Shown here: piece by piece, positions 35,455 through 44,527 of the stretch
Position numbering within the stretch: position 1 is the first letter of the stretch
Layout of the letters: every line of letters begins with the position of its first letter
DNA from: Pseudomonas bubulae
GTDB taxonomy: Bacteria > Pseudomonadota > Gammaproteobacteria > Pseudomonadales > Pseudomonadaceae
Reading direction: 5' to 3'
NCBI RefSeq assembly: GCF_037023725.1
Contig: NZ_CP146077.1
Coordinates: 781,001-845,000, forward strand
Length of the DNA: 64,000 nt
The notes under the pieces: model-generated
The model's database searches: none
Told to the model about the DNA's origin: nothing
Seen by the model: only the letters and a program-made list of their open reading frames with translations
Translations under genes and position numbers: made by a program

Positions 35455-36801
35455 ATGGATTCAGCCAAAGAGCAACAGGGCCGCATTCTGCTGGTCGACG
35501 ATGAGTCCGCCATCCTGCGTACATTCCGCTATTGCCTCGAAGACGAGGGCTACACTGTCGCCACCGCTAACAGCGCAGCGCAGGCCGACGCACTGCTGCA
35601 ACGACAGGTGTTCGATCTGTGTTTTCTCGATCTGCGCCTGGGCGAAGACAACGGTCTGGATGTGCTGGCTCAAATGCGTATCCAGGCGCCGTGGATGCGT
35701 GTTGTGATAGTCACTGCCCACTCGGCCGTCGATACAGCCGTTGATGCGATCCAGGCAGGTGCCGCCGATTATCTGGTCAAGCCGTGCAGCCCCGACCAGC
35801 TAAGGCTGGCCACGGCCAAGCAACTGGAAGTGCGCCAGTTGGCGGCCCGGCTTGAAGCCCTGGAGGGTGAAGTACGCAAGCCCAAAGAAGGCCTCGACTC
35901 CCATAGCCCGGCCATGATGGCGGTGCTCGAAACCGCCCGCCAGGTGGCCGGTACGGATGCCAATATTCTTATTCTGGGCGAGTCGGGTACCGGTAAGGGG
36001 GAACTGGCACGCGCAATCCACGGCTGGAGCAAACGGGCGAAAAAGTCCTGTGTCACGATCAATTGTCCGTCACTGACGGCCGAGCTGATGGAAAGCGAAC
36101 TGTTTGGCCATACCCGTGGAGCCTTTACCGGTGCCAGCGAAAGCACCCTGGGCCGGGTGAATCAGGCCGATGGCGGTACCTTGTTCCTCGATGAAATCGG
36201 CGATTTCCCGCTGGCCCTACAGCCAAAACTGCTGCGCTTTATTCAGGACAAAGAATACGAGCGCGTCGGCGACCCCGTTACCCGCCGCGCCGATGTACGG
36301 ATTCTGGCCGCCACCAACCTCCACCTTGAGGACATGGTGCGCGATGGCCGCTTCCGTGAAGACCTGCTCTACCGTCTCAACGTGATCACCCTGCATTTGC
36401 CGCCGCTGCGCGAGCGCAGTGAGGATATCCTGACCCTGGCCGACCGTTTCCTGGCCCGTTTCGTCAAGGAATATGCTCGCCCTGCCCGCGGCTTCAGTGA
36501 GGAAGCCCGCCGGGCCCTGGCCAATTACCGTTGGCCGGGCAATATCCGCGAGTTGCGCAATGTGGTTGAGCGCGCGAGTATTATTTGCCCGCAGGAAGTG
36601 GTTGAAGTCAGCCATCTGGGCATGGCCGAACAAACGGTACCCAACGCCCCGCGCATTGGCGCTGCTCTGAGCCTCGATCAACTGGAGAAAGCCCATATCG
36701 GCGCCGTCCTGGCCACCAGTGAAACCCTGGATCAGGCAGCAAAAACCCTGGGTATCGATGCCTCGACGCTGTACCGCAAACGTAAGCAGTACAACCTGTG
36801 A
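35455..36801 (+). CDS. algB: Two-component response regulator AlgB (NtrC family)
   Basis: 448 residues, very close to P. aeruginosa AlgB. A receiver domain (about 10-120) with phosphorylatable Asp59 in FLDLRLGEDNG is followed by a sigma-54 AAA+ domain with Walker A GESGTGKG (175-182), the sigma-54 contact GAFTGA (222-227) and Walker B LFLDEIGDF. The C-terminal helix-turn-helix is QAAKTLGIDASTLYRKRKQY. It controls alginate and other surface traits, with KinB as partner. GTAGGAA precedes the ATG. kinB begins 7 bases after its stop. Confidence 0.96.
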   Translation: MDSAKEQQGRILLVDDESAILRTFRYCLEDEGYTVATANSAAQADALLQRQVFDLCFLDLRLGEDNGLDVLAQMRIQAPWMRVVIVTAHSAVDTAVDAIQAGAADYLVKPCSPDQLRLATAKQLEVRQLAARLEALEGEVRKPKEGLDSHSPAMMAVLETARQVAGTDANILILGESGTGKGELARAIHGWSKRAKKSCVTINCPSLTAELMESELFGHTRGAFTGASESTLGRVNQADGGTLFLDEIGDFPLALQPKLLRFIQDKEYERVGDPVTRRADVRILAATNLHLEDMVRDGRFREDLLYRLNVITLHLPPLRERSEDILTLADRFLARFVKEYARPARGFSEEARRALANYRWPGNIRELRNVVERASIICPQEVVEVSHLGMAEQTVPNAPRIGAALSLDQLEKAHIGAVLATSETLDQAAKTLGIDASTLYRKRKQYNL

Positions 36802-36808
36802 GCCCGCG

Positions 36809-38599
36809 ATGAAACTTGCGATCAAGCTGCGCACCCGCCTGTTCCTGAGCATTTCCGCGTTAATCACGGTGGCGCTGCTTGGCCTGTTGCTTGGCGTCGT
36901 CAGCGTGATGCAAATGGCGAAAACCCAGGAAGCGCTGATTCGTAACAACTTCATTACCCTCGATCTGGGCCTGAAACTGCGTCAGTCGCTGGGCGATCAG
37001 TTGGTGATGATGCTGCACAACCAGCCAGATCCTGAAGCGCTGAAGTCATCAGCCCGGGAGTATTTGAAGCTGCTCGACGAGGGCATCGAGCATGAGCGTA
37101 AAAACAATCTGCATAGCGGTTTTGCCCAGGCCCGGGAGGATTACAGCAGTTTTTTGCTGGCCTTCAACAAGGCCAGCGACGCGCAACTGAACCTGAGCAA
37201 TGACAAGGATCTGACCAGCCGCTTCAATCAACTGCGCAACGGTCTGATTACCGAACACCGTCGTGCGCTCGACACCATATATGCCGCCCAGGCCGCAGCC
37301 CGGGATCGCGCCTTGGTCGTCGCCGCCTTGCTCGGCCTGGTCGGCATTGCCGTGCTGATCATCGGCTTTATCACTGCCCACGGTATTGCCAGGCGTTTTG
37401 GTGCCCCGATCGAGGCACTGGCCAAGGCCGCGGATAACATTGGCAAAGGCAATTTCGAAGTGGTGTTGCCGCTCTCCTCGGCCACAGAGATGAACCTGCT
37501 GACGCGGCGCTTTGGGATTATGGCCGAGGCATTGCGCCAGCATCAGGCAACCAACATCGACGAGCTGCTGGCGGGCCAGCAGCGGCTGCAAGCGGTACTC
37601 GACAGTATCGATGACGGGTTGTTGATGATCGATCAGCAAGGCCGGCTGGAGCACTTGAACCCCGTCGCACAGCGCCAGCTGGGTTGGGATGAAGGGCGAT
37701 TGGGGCAGTCGCTGGGTGAGGCCTTGCAACGTCCGGAACTCGACCAGCAACTGCAAACAGTACTGCGCGGAGGCAGTCTTGAGCGCTTGCCGGAAGACTT
37801 GAGCGTCGACATTGAAGGCGAAACCCGACTCCTGACCTACAGCTTGACCCCGGTGAGCCAGCCCAAGGGGCCTATCCTCGGCGCCGTCATGGTGCTGCAC
37901 GACGTCACCGAGCAGCGTGCCTTTGAGCGGGTACGCAGCGAGTTCGTGTTGCGGGCCTCCCATGAGTTGCGCACCCCCGTCACCGGCATGCATATGGCGT
38001 TCGGGTTGTTTCTGGAGCGTTCACGCTTTGATCCCCAGTCACGGGAAACCGACCTGCTCAACACCGTCAACGAAGAAATGCAGCGCCTGATGCAGTTGAT
38101 CAATGACCTGCTGAACTTCTCCCGCTATCAAAACGGCATGCAGAAGCTGACGCTGGCCCCTTGCAGTGTCGAACACATGCTCGAGGACGCCCGTGTCCGT
38201 TTCGCCGACCGTGCGCGGGTAAAAAATGTCGAGCTGCTGGTGCAGCTGCAACAACCGCTACCTGAGTTGCGGGCCGATCAGGCCCAGTTGGAGCGGGTGC
38301 TGGACAACCTGCTGGACAACGCCTTGCGCCACACCGCCAGTGGCGGGCAGATCTGCCTGCAGGCCAGGCGCCATGGGGAACGGGTGATTATCAGCATCGA
38401 AGACAATGGCGAAGGCATTGCCTATAGCCAACAAGGGCGGATTTTTGAGCCCTTTGTGCAAGTGGGGCGCAAAAAGGGTGGCGCCGGCCTTGGGCTGGCA
38501 CTGTGCAAAGAGATTGTGCAACTGCATGGCGGGCGCATTGGGGTGTATTCGCGTCCAGGGCAAGGCACACAATTTTACATGGCCCTGCCATTGCTCTAG
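36809..38599 (+). CDS. kinB: Sensor histidine kinase KinB
   Basis: 596 residues, partner of AlgB, inner membrane. First membrane segment at about 10-36, a periplasmic helical sensor region, second at about 168-190 (VVAALLGLVGIAVLIIGFITAH), a HAMP linker, a PAS domain (about 258-365), the H-box RASHELRTPV with His385, and an ATPase domain with N-box ERVLDNLLDNALRH and G-boxes DNGEGI and KGGAGLGLALCKEI. It can both phosphorylate and dephosphorylate AlgB in P. aeruginosa. The start at MKLAIKLRTR gives the family length. Confidence 0.95.
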   Translation: MKLAIKLRTRLFLSISALITVALLGLLLGVVSVMQMAKTQEALIRNNFITLDLGLKLRQSLGDQLVMMLHNQPDPEALKSSAREYLKLLDEGIEHERKNNLHSGFAQAREDYSSFLLAFNKASDAQLNLSNDKDLTSRFNQLRNGLITEHRRALDTIYAAQAAARDRALVVAALLGLVGIAVLIIGFITAHGIARRFGAPIEALAKAADNIGKGNFEVVLPLSSATEMNLLTRRFGIMAEALRQHQATNIDELLAGQQRLQAVLDSIDDGLLMIDQQGRLEHLNPVAQRQLGWDEGRLGQSLGEALQRPELDQQLQTVLRGGSLERLPEDLSVDIEGETRLLTYSLTPVSQPKGPILGAVMVLHDVTEQRAFERVRSEFVLRASHELRTPVTGMHMAFGLFLERSRFDPQSRETDLLNTVNEEMQRLMQLINDLLNFSRYQNGMQKLTLAPCSVEHMLEDARVRFADRARVKNVELLVQLQQPLPELRADQAQLERVLDNLLDNALRHTASGGQICLQARRHGERVIISIEDNGEGIAYSQQGRIFEPFVQVGRKKGGAGLGLALCKEIVQLHGGRIGVYSRPGQGTQFYMALPLL

Positions 38600-38603
38600 C
38601 TCA

Positions 38604-39383
38604 TCAGTGCTTTTGCGTGTTCAGCACTTTCAAAATGGCCGCACTTTCAGCATCCGGAGTGCCATCGTATCGCGAAGGCCTGAAATGCATCTGGAAGGCG
38701 GCCAGAACGTGGCGAGTGGCGACATCCAGCTCTCCGGTTTGCGGGGTTTCGTAGCCCAGAAGCGCCAGTTGCTGCTGGAACCAGGTGATGCTTGGCAAGT
38801 TGCTGGCGTACAGTGCTTGCTCCCGGGCTACGGCCCGGGCGTTCGGCCAGATGCCAAAGCCTGCGTCGGCCAGGCGCTTCCAGGGAAACAGCGGGCCTGG
38901 ATCCAGCTTGCGCAAGGGCGCGATATCGCTATGGCCAATAATGTTGCGCGGGTCGATCTGATAGCGGGTTGAAATATCTTTGAGCAGTGCGATAACCGAC
39001 TGGACCTGACCCTCTGTATAGGGGTACCAGACTCGACCTTCGGGCGTATCGCGAAAACCCTTGTTGACGATTTCAATGCCGATGGAGCTGGAGTTAAGCC
39101 AGGTGCGGCCCTTCCATTGGCTTTCACCGGCGTGCCAGGCGCGCTGGTTTTCATCCACCAGTTTGTAAATGGTCGGCGGAGTATCCCCGACCAGGTAATG
39201 GCTGCTGACCGGGCCGCGGGTTAACAGCTCCAGGGAGCGCTCCAGCGAGGTTGAGGTGTAGTGAAGCACCACAAACTGCACGCGGCTGTCGTGGTTGATT
39301 GAAGGATGACTGGTGTCCATGCGCAGACCGTTGCTGCAACCGGCCAGCAGGGCAAGGGACAAGATCAGGGCGGAGAATTTCAT
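38604..39383 (-). CDS. ampDh2: AmpD-type N-acetylmuramoyl-L-alanine amidase, lipoprotein
   Basis: 259 residues. A lipoprotein signal with lipobox LLAGC places it in the outer membrane. The amidase_2 domain (about 35-165) has the zinc ligands in LHYTS (first His), H.GHSD.AP and the late Asp (LDPGPLFPW). The C-terminal part is a peptidoglycan-binding helical domain (WFQQQLALLGY). It cleaves the muramyl-peptide bond in the periplasm and lowers the AmpR inducer pool. It is convergent with kinB (5-base gap), as PA5485 is with PA5484. Confidence 0.92.
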   Translation of the reverse strand: MKFSALILSLALLAGCSNGLRMDTSHPSINHDSRVQFVVLHYTSTSLERSLELLTRGPVSSHYLVGDTPPTIYKLVDENQRAWHAGESQWKGRTWLNSSSIGIEIVNKGFRDTPEGRVWYPYTEGQVQSVIALLKDISTRYQIDPRNIIGHSDIAPLRKLDPGPLFPWKRLADAGFGIWPNARAVAREQALYASNLPSITWFQQQLALLGYETPQTGELDVATRHVLAAFQMHFRPSRYDGTPDAESAAILKVLNTQKH

Positions 39384-39465
39384 GGGCGAGAACAACACGA
39401 CTGAGCAATTAATAGGCAAGCATACCTTACCGCCCGTGTCGTGCAGCTGTACCGGATGAAGACAA

Positions 39466-39503
39466 GGGCTGCGACCTTGTAAACACCAACAGGGTCGCAG
39501 CCT
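39466..39503. terminator. Inverted repeat, probable terminator
   Basis: Arms GGGCTGCGACC and GGTCGCAGCC with a 16-base loop, between the 5' end of ampDh2 and the 3' end of the secreted hypothetical gene. No long T-run follows, so it may be a repeat element used as a terminator. Confidence 0.6.
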
Positions 39504-39515
39504 TCGGAAGGTGAT

Positions 39516-39917
39516 TTATTTGCCGCACACCAGGTAAAAACTCATCGATGAATCCCCGGATGGCCCGTTGGCACCCAGCATCAAGCCTATAACATTCACT
39601 TCGGATCGGGTCGGTTTGCTCGACAATTTGGCGATGCTATAAAGGGTATGTTCATAGCTTGAATTGTCGTAAGTCGATGCCACACAAAATTTTGGCTCCT
39701 TTTGAAAGGCATCGGGCATCAGATTAACTTTATAACTGGCTGCATAATCGGGTTGGCTGGAGTATTCAATACTTTCAATCCAGTGCGGCGATTGTGCGGC
39801 CAGTGTTCCATCCTTGTTAATGGAGGCCGAATAGATCGGGGTTTTAGTGGCTGCACTTACCGAAACAGAGCCCGTGATCAAAAAGAACACAGGTAACAAG
39901 TAAATCAATATTTTCAT
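39516..39917 (-). CDS. Secreted hypothetical protein
   Basis: 133 residues, not recognised. A clear signal peptide (ILIYLLPVFFLITGSVSVSAA) precedes a small domain with YSASINKDGTL, HWIESIEYSS, FCVASTYDNSSYEHTLYS and a final FYLVCGK. Two cysteines (near 77 and 131) could form a disulfide, and DsbA is encoded nearby. Coding use of A/T is higher than in neighbours, and it lies between two AT-rich gaps at a point where P. aeruginosa has a different gene. It may be a strain-specific insertion. Confidence 0.6.
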   Translation of the reverse strand: MKILIYLLPVFFLITGSVSVSAATKTPIYSASINKDGTLAAQSPHWIESIEYSSQPDYAASYKVNLMPDAFQKEPKFCVASTYDNSSYEHTLYSIAKLSSKPTRSEVNVIGLMLGANGPSGDSSMSFYLVCGK

Positions 39918-40188
39918 ACACTACCTTTTACGGCCGTACACCGTACTGGCTTTATACCACCGGGCTAGAGCCTGCAGTGCCCGGCGGCATTGTCGATGGG
40001 GGTTTGATAAAGAGATGTCTACAGTGCCGTCGTTACTTGTCGGGTAACCAAACCGGACTGTTATTTTATATAAGTCGCCCACTCACAACCCGTCAAGAAA
40101 GCCGCGAGGGAATCCGTTAATTAATTTTAAATACCGACAGGGACTACTTGCTGTCTAGAAAGTAACTACATAAAGCGACAAATAAATA
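39918..40188. other. AT-rich gap upstream of the secreted protein
   Basis: About 270 bases rich in A/T, with a 10-base palindrome TACGGCCGTA at 39930-39939 next to the ribosome site of the secreted protein. No gene was seen. Confidence 0.4.
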
Positions 40189-42177
40189 TCAAGTTTCAAT
40201 AGTCGCTGCTTGAGGCTCCACGCAGTTACGTCCACGCCGTTTGGCCCGATACAGTGCTTCATCAGCCCGTTTAAGCACATGGTCACTGCGATCACCCGGC
40301 CTGAACGCGGATACACCGATAGACGTGGTGATGGTCACGGGTTCGCCCTTGAAGTGGAACGGACAGGCCTGGATTGCTGCCCGCAGCTTCTCGATCAGAT
40401 GCAAACCTGCGCTCAACGGCGTATCGGGCATCAGTAGCACAAACTCTTCGCCACCAAAGCGGGCAATAAAGTCGATCGGCCGCAGATGCTTGCGCAACTG
40501 GGTGGCAATGATCTTGAGCACCTTGTCGCCCGCCAGGTGGCCGTAACCATCATTGATACGCTTGAAATGATCGAGGTCGAGCATGGCAATCAGTAGAGGA
40601 TTACCGTTTTTTTGCCACTGATCGACTTCATATTGCAGGCGTTCGCCCCATGCCGCCCGGTTAGGCAGATCGGTCAGGGGGTCTATCAGTGCTTTTTGGC
40701 GCTGTTCTTCAAGATGCTCGCGATAGCCCTGGGCCTGCTGTTCCATGCTCGCGATACGCTCGGCCAGCCCCTGGAGGTGGGCCGAGACCTCCTGTTCACG
40801 GGCGATGCGCTGCTGCTGGTGCTGGTCCATCGTGCCCAGCAGCCCTTCGAGACGATTCTCCAGCAGGTGCTTGAGGCTGTTAAGGTCAACGGCGTCCTGC
40901 ACGCTGTTTTGCAAACCGTCCACATGTTCGCGCAGTTGGCTGTGCAAGTCGTCGGCGGCGGATCGACCCTCGGCATGACCCTCGCTGGCCGCCTGGAGGT
41001 TGTTCTGAAATGACTCCAGGCGTTCATTGAGCTGTTTGAGGTAAGCCTCGAACTCATGCTGGCCGCTGTCAGTGATGGCCAGCATCAAAACCGCAAGATC
41101 GTCGAGGATCGGCAGTAATTCGTACCAGTTGAGCCCTTTTTCCAGACGTCGGCACATGGCCTCGGCCTGTGGCCTGTGGTGTTCAGGCAGCGACAGGCCG
41201 CTCAACAACCCGAGCAGTGTGGACTCAATGTGCTCGGCCACGCTGCTGTAGGTTGGCTCGGGGGCATCAGGCAGGGCATAGACAGCATCGACTTCGGCCA
41301 GCTCAGTCTGTTCGTCGAGCGGCGACTGCTCAACGAAATCCCTGGCTTGATCATTTTCGGCCTCAACCATCGCGACCACTGACTCAAGTGCACCGCTGGA
41401 TGCATGCTCTTGAGCCTCTTGAGGTACCGAAGGGGACGGCTCGGCAAGCGCCTGGGCGTCATCGTCAGCCGTAGCAACGGGCGGCAAGGGCTGTGGTTCG
41501 GCTTCAACAATTACCGGTTCAGGCTGAGGCGTGGGTACTGCCGGCGGCTCGGCAACATGCGCTGGGACCACGCTGTTCGGCGCAGCCGGTCGCGGCGCCT
41601 GAGTCTCAACCGGAATCGGAACCACAGTCGCTTCGCCAAGTGCCTTTTCAGCGTCTTGTGCACCAAATAATCGCTGTAACAAGCCCGGCTTGGGCGGCTG
41701 GGCGTCATTGAGTTGCGGCGCCAGTGCCTGCCCTTGCAAGTGACTCAGCTCACCAAGCAGCAGCGGTATTTCTCGGGCGTGCGTCACCCGGTTTTCGAGC
41801 TGTTTGGCATAGGCCTTGAGCGGCTTGCTGACCTCACGGGGCAGTGGCAGGGCCTGCAGTTGGGTGACCAGCGTATTGAGCGCTGCGCTGACTTGCTCAA
41901 CCCGGGTTTCACGTCGCTGCTCGGAGTCGAGCACGGCTTTTTCAAGGCGCGGGAGCAAGGCGGCAAGGGCGGCGTCCATCTCATTGGTGCGCACCGCTTC
42001 GCGCATTTCTTTCATGCATTGGTCGACCGTGCGGTCCGTGCCCTCAGCGGCCAGGGTGCTACGCACCAGGCCACGGCGCAGCAAGTCGAGGCGGGCATTC
42101 CAGCGGCGCTCAAGCTTGTCTTGCAGCTCCACGCTTTTAAGGTATTTCTCTTTCCAGCGCGCGGCCTCGTCCCTCAT
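40189..42177 (-). CDS. dgcH: Diguanylate cyclase (GGDEF), DgcH-like
   Basis: 662 residues, cytoplasmic, with no membrane segment. A helical N-terminal region (1-160), a Pro/Glu/Ala-rich linker (about 185-300), a second helical/coiled region (about 315-500) and a C-terminal GGDEF domain with active motif RFGGEEF. An RPID sequence five residues before GGEEF is the I-site for c-di-GMP product inhibition. It matches PA5487 (DgcH) in position and layout. The start overlaps the upstream nuclease stop by 4 bases, so the two are coupled. It makes c-di-GMP, which opposes motility and favours biofilm. Confidence 0.93.
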   Translation of the reverse strand: MRDEAARWKEKYLKSVELQDKLERRWNARLDLLRRGLVRSTLAAEGTDRTVDQCMKEMREAVRTNEMDAALAALLPRLEKAVLDSEQRRETRVEQVSAALNTLVTQLQALPLPREVSKPLKAYAKQLENRVTHAREIPLLLGELSHLQGQALAPQLNDAQPPKPGLLQRLFGAQDAEKALGEATVVPIPVETQAPRPAAPNSVVPAHVAEPPAVPTPQPEPVIVEAEPQPLPPVATADDDAQALAEPSPSVPQEAQEHASSGALESVVAMVEAENDQARDFVEQSPLDEQTELAEVDAVYALPDAPEPTYSSVAEHIESTLLGLLSGLSLPEHHRPQAEAMCRRLEKGLNWYELLPILDDLAVLMLAITDSGQHEFEAYLKQLNERLESFQNNLQAASEGHAEGRSAADDLHSQLREHVDGLQNSVQDAVDLNSLKHLLENRLEGLLGTMDQHQQQRIAREQEVSAHLQGLAERIASMEQQAQGYREHLEEQRQKALIDPLTDLPNRAAWGERLQYEVDQWQKNGNPLLIAMLDLDHFKRINDGYGHLAGDKVLKIIATQLRKHLRPIDFIARFGGEEFVLLMPDTPLSAGLHLIEKLRAAIQACPFHFKGEPVTITTSIGVSAFRPGDRSDHVLKRADEALYRAKRRGRNCVEPQAATIET

Positions 42178-43052
42178 GCCTTCGCCCCGTTGTCAGGCGG
42201 GCGCAGCGCGATCTGGGAGTCGACGCCGACAGAGCCTGGCAGACGGATATCGACGGCTACCGGCAGATGGTCCGAGATAGGCTGATCCAGTACCTGGACG
42301 CGCTCAAGGGTCAGGCTTGGGCTGAGCAAAATATGATCCAGGCAACGTTGCGGGCGCCAACTGGGGAAGGTGGCCTCCATTTGCGGCGCCAGCAGCCCGA
42401 GGTCCCGCAGTGGCGAGGTGTGCAGCAGGTCGTTGGCATGGGTGTTCATGTCGCCCATCAACACCTGGTGCTGATAGTCGCCAATCAACTCGCGAATATA
42501 GGCCAGCTGCCGGGTGCGGGTTTTGGTTCCCAGCGCCAGGTGCATGACCACGACCACCAAAGCGTCGGGGCCTTCACCAAAGCGCACCAGAATCGCACCA
42601 CGCCCCGCAGGGCCGGGCAAGGGATGATCTTCAATCGCGGCAGGGCGCAACCGGCTGAGCACACCATTACTGTGCTGGGCCAGACGCCCGAGATTGCGAT
42701 TGAGTTGTTGATACCAGTAGGGAAATTCGCCCTGCTGGGCAAGATACTTGACCTGATTGATGTAGCCAGAACGATGGCTACCACCGTCGGCCTCTTGCAG
42801 GGCGACCAGGTCGAAGTCGCCGAGCAGGTCACCAATACGCTCCAGGTTACCGGCCCGCCCCTTATGGGGGAGCACATGCTGCCAACTGCGGGTCAGGTAA
42901 TGCCGGTAACCCTGGGTGCTGTTACCCACCTGGATATTGAAACTGAGCAGTCGTAAACGTCGATCATCCGGCATCCCGCAGGACGCCAGATGATCTTCGT
43001 TGATCTGCGGCTCATGCAGACCAACACTTCGCTCGCCTTTCCAGCGGAGCAT
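42174..43052 (-). CDS. Endonuclease/exonuclease/phosphatase family protein
   Basis: 292 residues of the DNase I-like fold: LRLLSFNIQVG, LVALQEADGG, a GDMNTHAND site (late Asp/Asn), and C-terminal SDHLPVAV (His of the catalytic dyad). The substrate is unknown: DNA, RNA, phosphoinositide or another phosphodiester. It is encoded 15 bases after dsbA on the same strand and overlaps dgcH by 4 bases. The position matches PA5488. Confidence 0.85.
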   Translation of the reverse strand: MLRWKGERSVGLHEPQINEDHLASCGMPDDRRLRLLSFNIQVGNSTQGYRHYLTRSWQHVLPHKGRAGNLERIGDLLGDFDLVALQEADGGSHRSGYINQVKYLAQQGEFPYWYQQLNRNLGRLAQHSNGVLSRLRPAAIEDHPLPGPAGRGAILVRFGEGPDALVVVVMHLALGTKTRTRQLAYIRELIGDYQHQVLMGDMNTHANDLLHTSPLRDLGLLAPQMEATFPSWRPQRCLDHILLSPSLTLERVQVLDQPISDHLPVAVDIRLPGSVGVDSQIALRPPDNGAKA

Positions 43053-43067
43053 GGGCGAGGGCGCCGC

Positions 43068-43706
43068 TTAGTTTTTTGCGCCCGCTGCGCGCTCTTTGGC
43101 GATCAGCTGGTCAGCCACGCTCAAAGCGCCTTCAGGGCCACCGGCAGTGCCCAGGTCGAAGCGGTACTTGCCGTTGACGACCATGGTCGGTACGCCGGAG
43201 ATTTGATAGGCCTGTGCCTTCTTCTTGGCGTCTTCAACTTTGCCTTTGACGGCGAACGAGTTGTAAGTGCTCAGGAACTTGTCTTTATCGATGCCTTCAC
43301 CGGCCAGGAAATCAGCCATTTCTTCTGGGGTTGCCAGCTTCTTGCCGTCGTGGATGGCCTGGAACACGGCTTTGTGAACCTTGTTTTCAACGCCCATGGC
43401 TTCAAGGGTGATGAACAATTGGCCATGAACATTCCAGATCCCGCCAAACATGGCAGGGATACGCACGAAGCTCACGTCGGCGGGCAGTTTTTCTGCCCAG
43501 GGATTGATGGTTGGCTCGAATGCAAAGCAATGCGGGCAGCCATACCAGAACAGCTCGACCACTTCGATCTTGCCAGGCACGGCAACCGGAACGGCGCTGC
43601 TCAGCTCTACATATTGTTTGCCCGCTTCAAGCGGCTCGGCAGCTTGAGCGGTCATGCCAAACAGGCTGGCACTGACGAGAGCGGCGCTGAGAATCAGATT
43701 ACGCAT
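43068..43706 (-). CDS. dsbA: Thiol:disulfide interchange protein DsbA
   Basis: 212 residues. A signal peptide is cut near AQA-AEPL. The thioredoxin fold has active CPHC (Cys57, Cys60) in WYGCPHCFAFEP, a helical insert and the cis-proline loop SGVPTMVVNGKY. It introduces disulfides into periplasmic proteins. It heads a dsbA-nuclease-dgcH unit; a terminator separates it from cytochrome c4. Confidence 0.96.
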   Translation of the reverse strand: MRNLILSAALVSASLFGMTAQAAEPLEAGKQYVELSSAVPVAVPGKIEVVELFWYGCPHCFAFEPTINPWAEKLPADVSFVRIPAMFGGIWNVHGQLFITLEAMGVENKVHKAVFQAIHDGKKLATPEEMADFLAGEGIDKDKFLSTYNSFAVKGKVEDAKKKAQAYQISGVPTMVVNGKYRFDLGTAGGPEGALSVADQLIAKERAAGAKN

Positions 43707-43803
43707 GCTTTACTCCTGGACAGATAAGGTCATATCAACGTGACCTGTATTCAGACAGGTCCATGCTGGCTTGAGTTCGATAGTGTAACTGTAGACGCGA
43801 TGC

Positions 43804-43828
43804 AAAAGGGCAGCCGAAGCTGCCCTTT
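43804..43828 (-). terminator. Terminator of cytochrome c4 gene
   Basis: Stem AAAGGGCAGC / GCTGCCCTTT with loop CGAA (TTCG on the RNA), followed by T-rich DNA on the minus strand, between the cytochrome c4 stop and dsbA. Confidence 0.88.
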
Positions 43829-43906
43829 GAGGTTCACATTCAAGGATTAAACGATCGTTAACGTGACCTCTGGTATCAAGACCTGGCCCCGCCGACCGTA
43901 CAGACC

Positions 43907-44527
43907 TTAGTGCAGGCCTTGAATATAGCTGGCCAGCGCCTTGATGTCCTTGTTGCTCATTTTGGCCGCGATGCCGCGCATGATCATCGAGTCACCATCG
44001 TTGGCGCGGTCGCCTTCACGGAAGTCTGTCAGCTGTTTCTCGATATAGCTGGCGTGCTGGCCGCCCAGGTGCGGGAAGCCGGCAGCGGCAAGGCCCTGGC
44101 CGTCTGGCGAGTGGCAGCCGATGCACGCTGGCATGCCTTTCTCAAGGTTGCCACCACGGAACAGGGCCTCACCCTGGGCTACCAGGGCCGGGTCAGCAGC
44201 GCCAACCGAACCTTTCTGGCTTGAGTAGTAGGCCGCGATGTCGGCAAGGTCCTGATCGTTCAGGTTCGCCAGCAGGCCGGTCATTTCCAGCACCTGACGC
44301 TTGCCGTCCTTGATTTCATGCAACTGCTTGAGCAGGTAGCGATCACCTTGCCCGGCCAGCTTGGGGAAGTTTGGGGCCATGCTATTGCCGTCCGGACCGT
44401 GACAAGCGCCACATACAGCGGTTTTTGCCTGACCTGCAGCAGCATCACCTACCACAGCGGTGCTAGCAGCCTGGGCAATACCGCTGACGCCCAAGGTCAA
44501 CAGCAGACTCACGAGTAATTTGTTCAT
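43907..44527 (-). CDS. Diheme cytochrome c4
   Basis: 206 residues. A signal peptide ends near AQAAS, and two heme c sites, CGACH (39-43) and CIGCH (135-139), sit in two homologous halves with conserved methionines. It is a membrane-linked periplasmic electron carrier towards terminal oxidases, including those assembled by the genes at the end of this window. The position matches PA5490. The second P. aeruginosa cytochrome gene at this spot is absent. Confidence 0.93.
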   Translation of the reverse strand: MNKLLVSLLLTLGVSGIAQAASTAVVGDAAAGQAKTAVCGACHGPDGNSMAPNFPKLAGQGDRYLLKQLHEIKDGKRQVLEMTGLLANLNDQDLADIAAYYSSQKGSVGAADPALVAQGEALFRGGNLEKGMPACIGCHSPDGQGLAAAGFPHLGGQHASYIEKQLTDFREGDRANDGDSMIMRGIAAKMSNKDIKALASYIQGLH

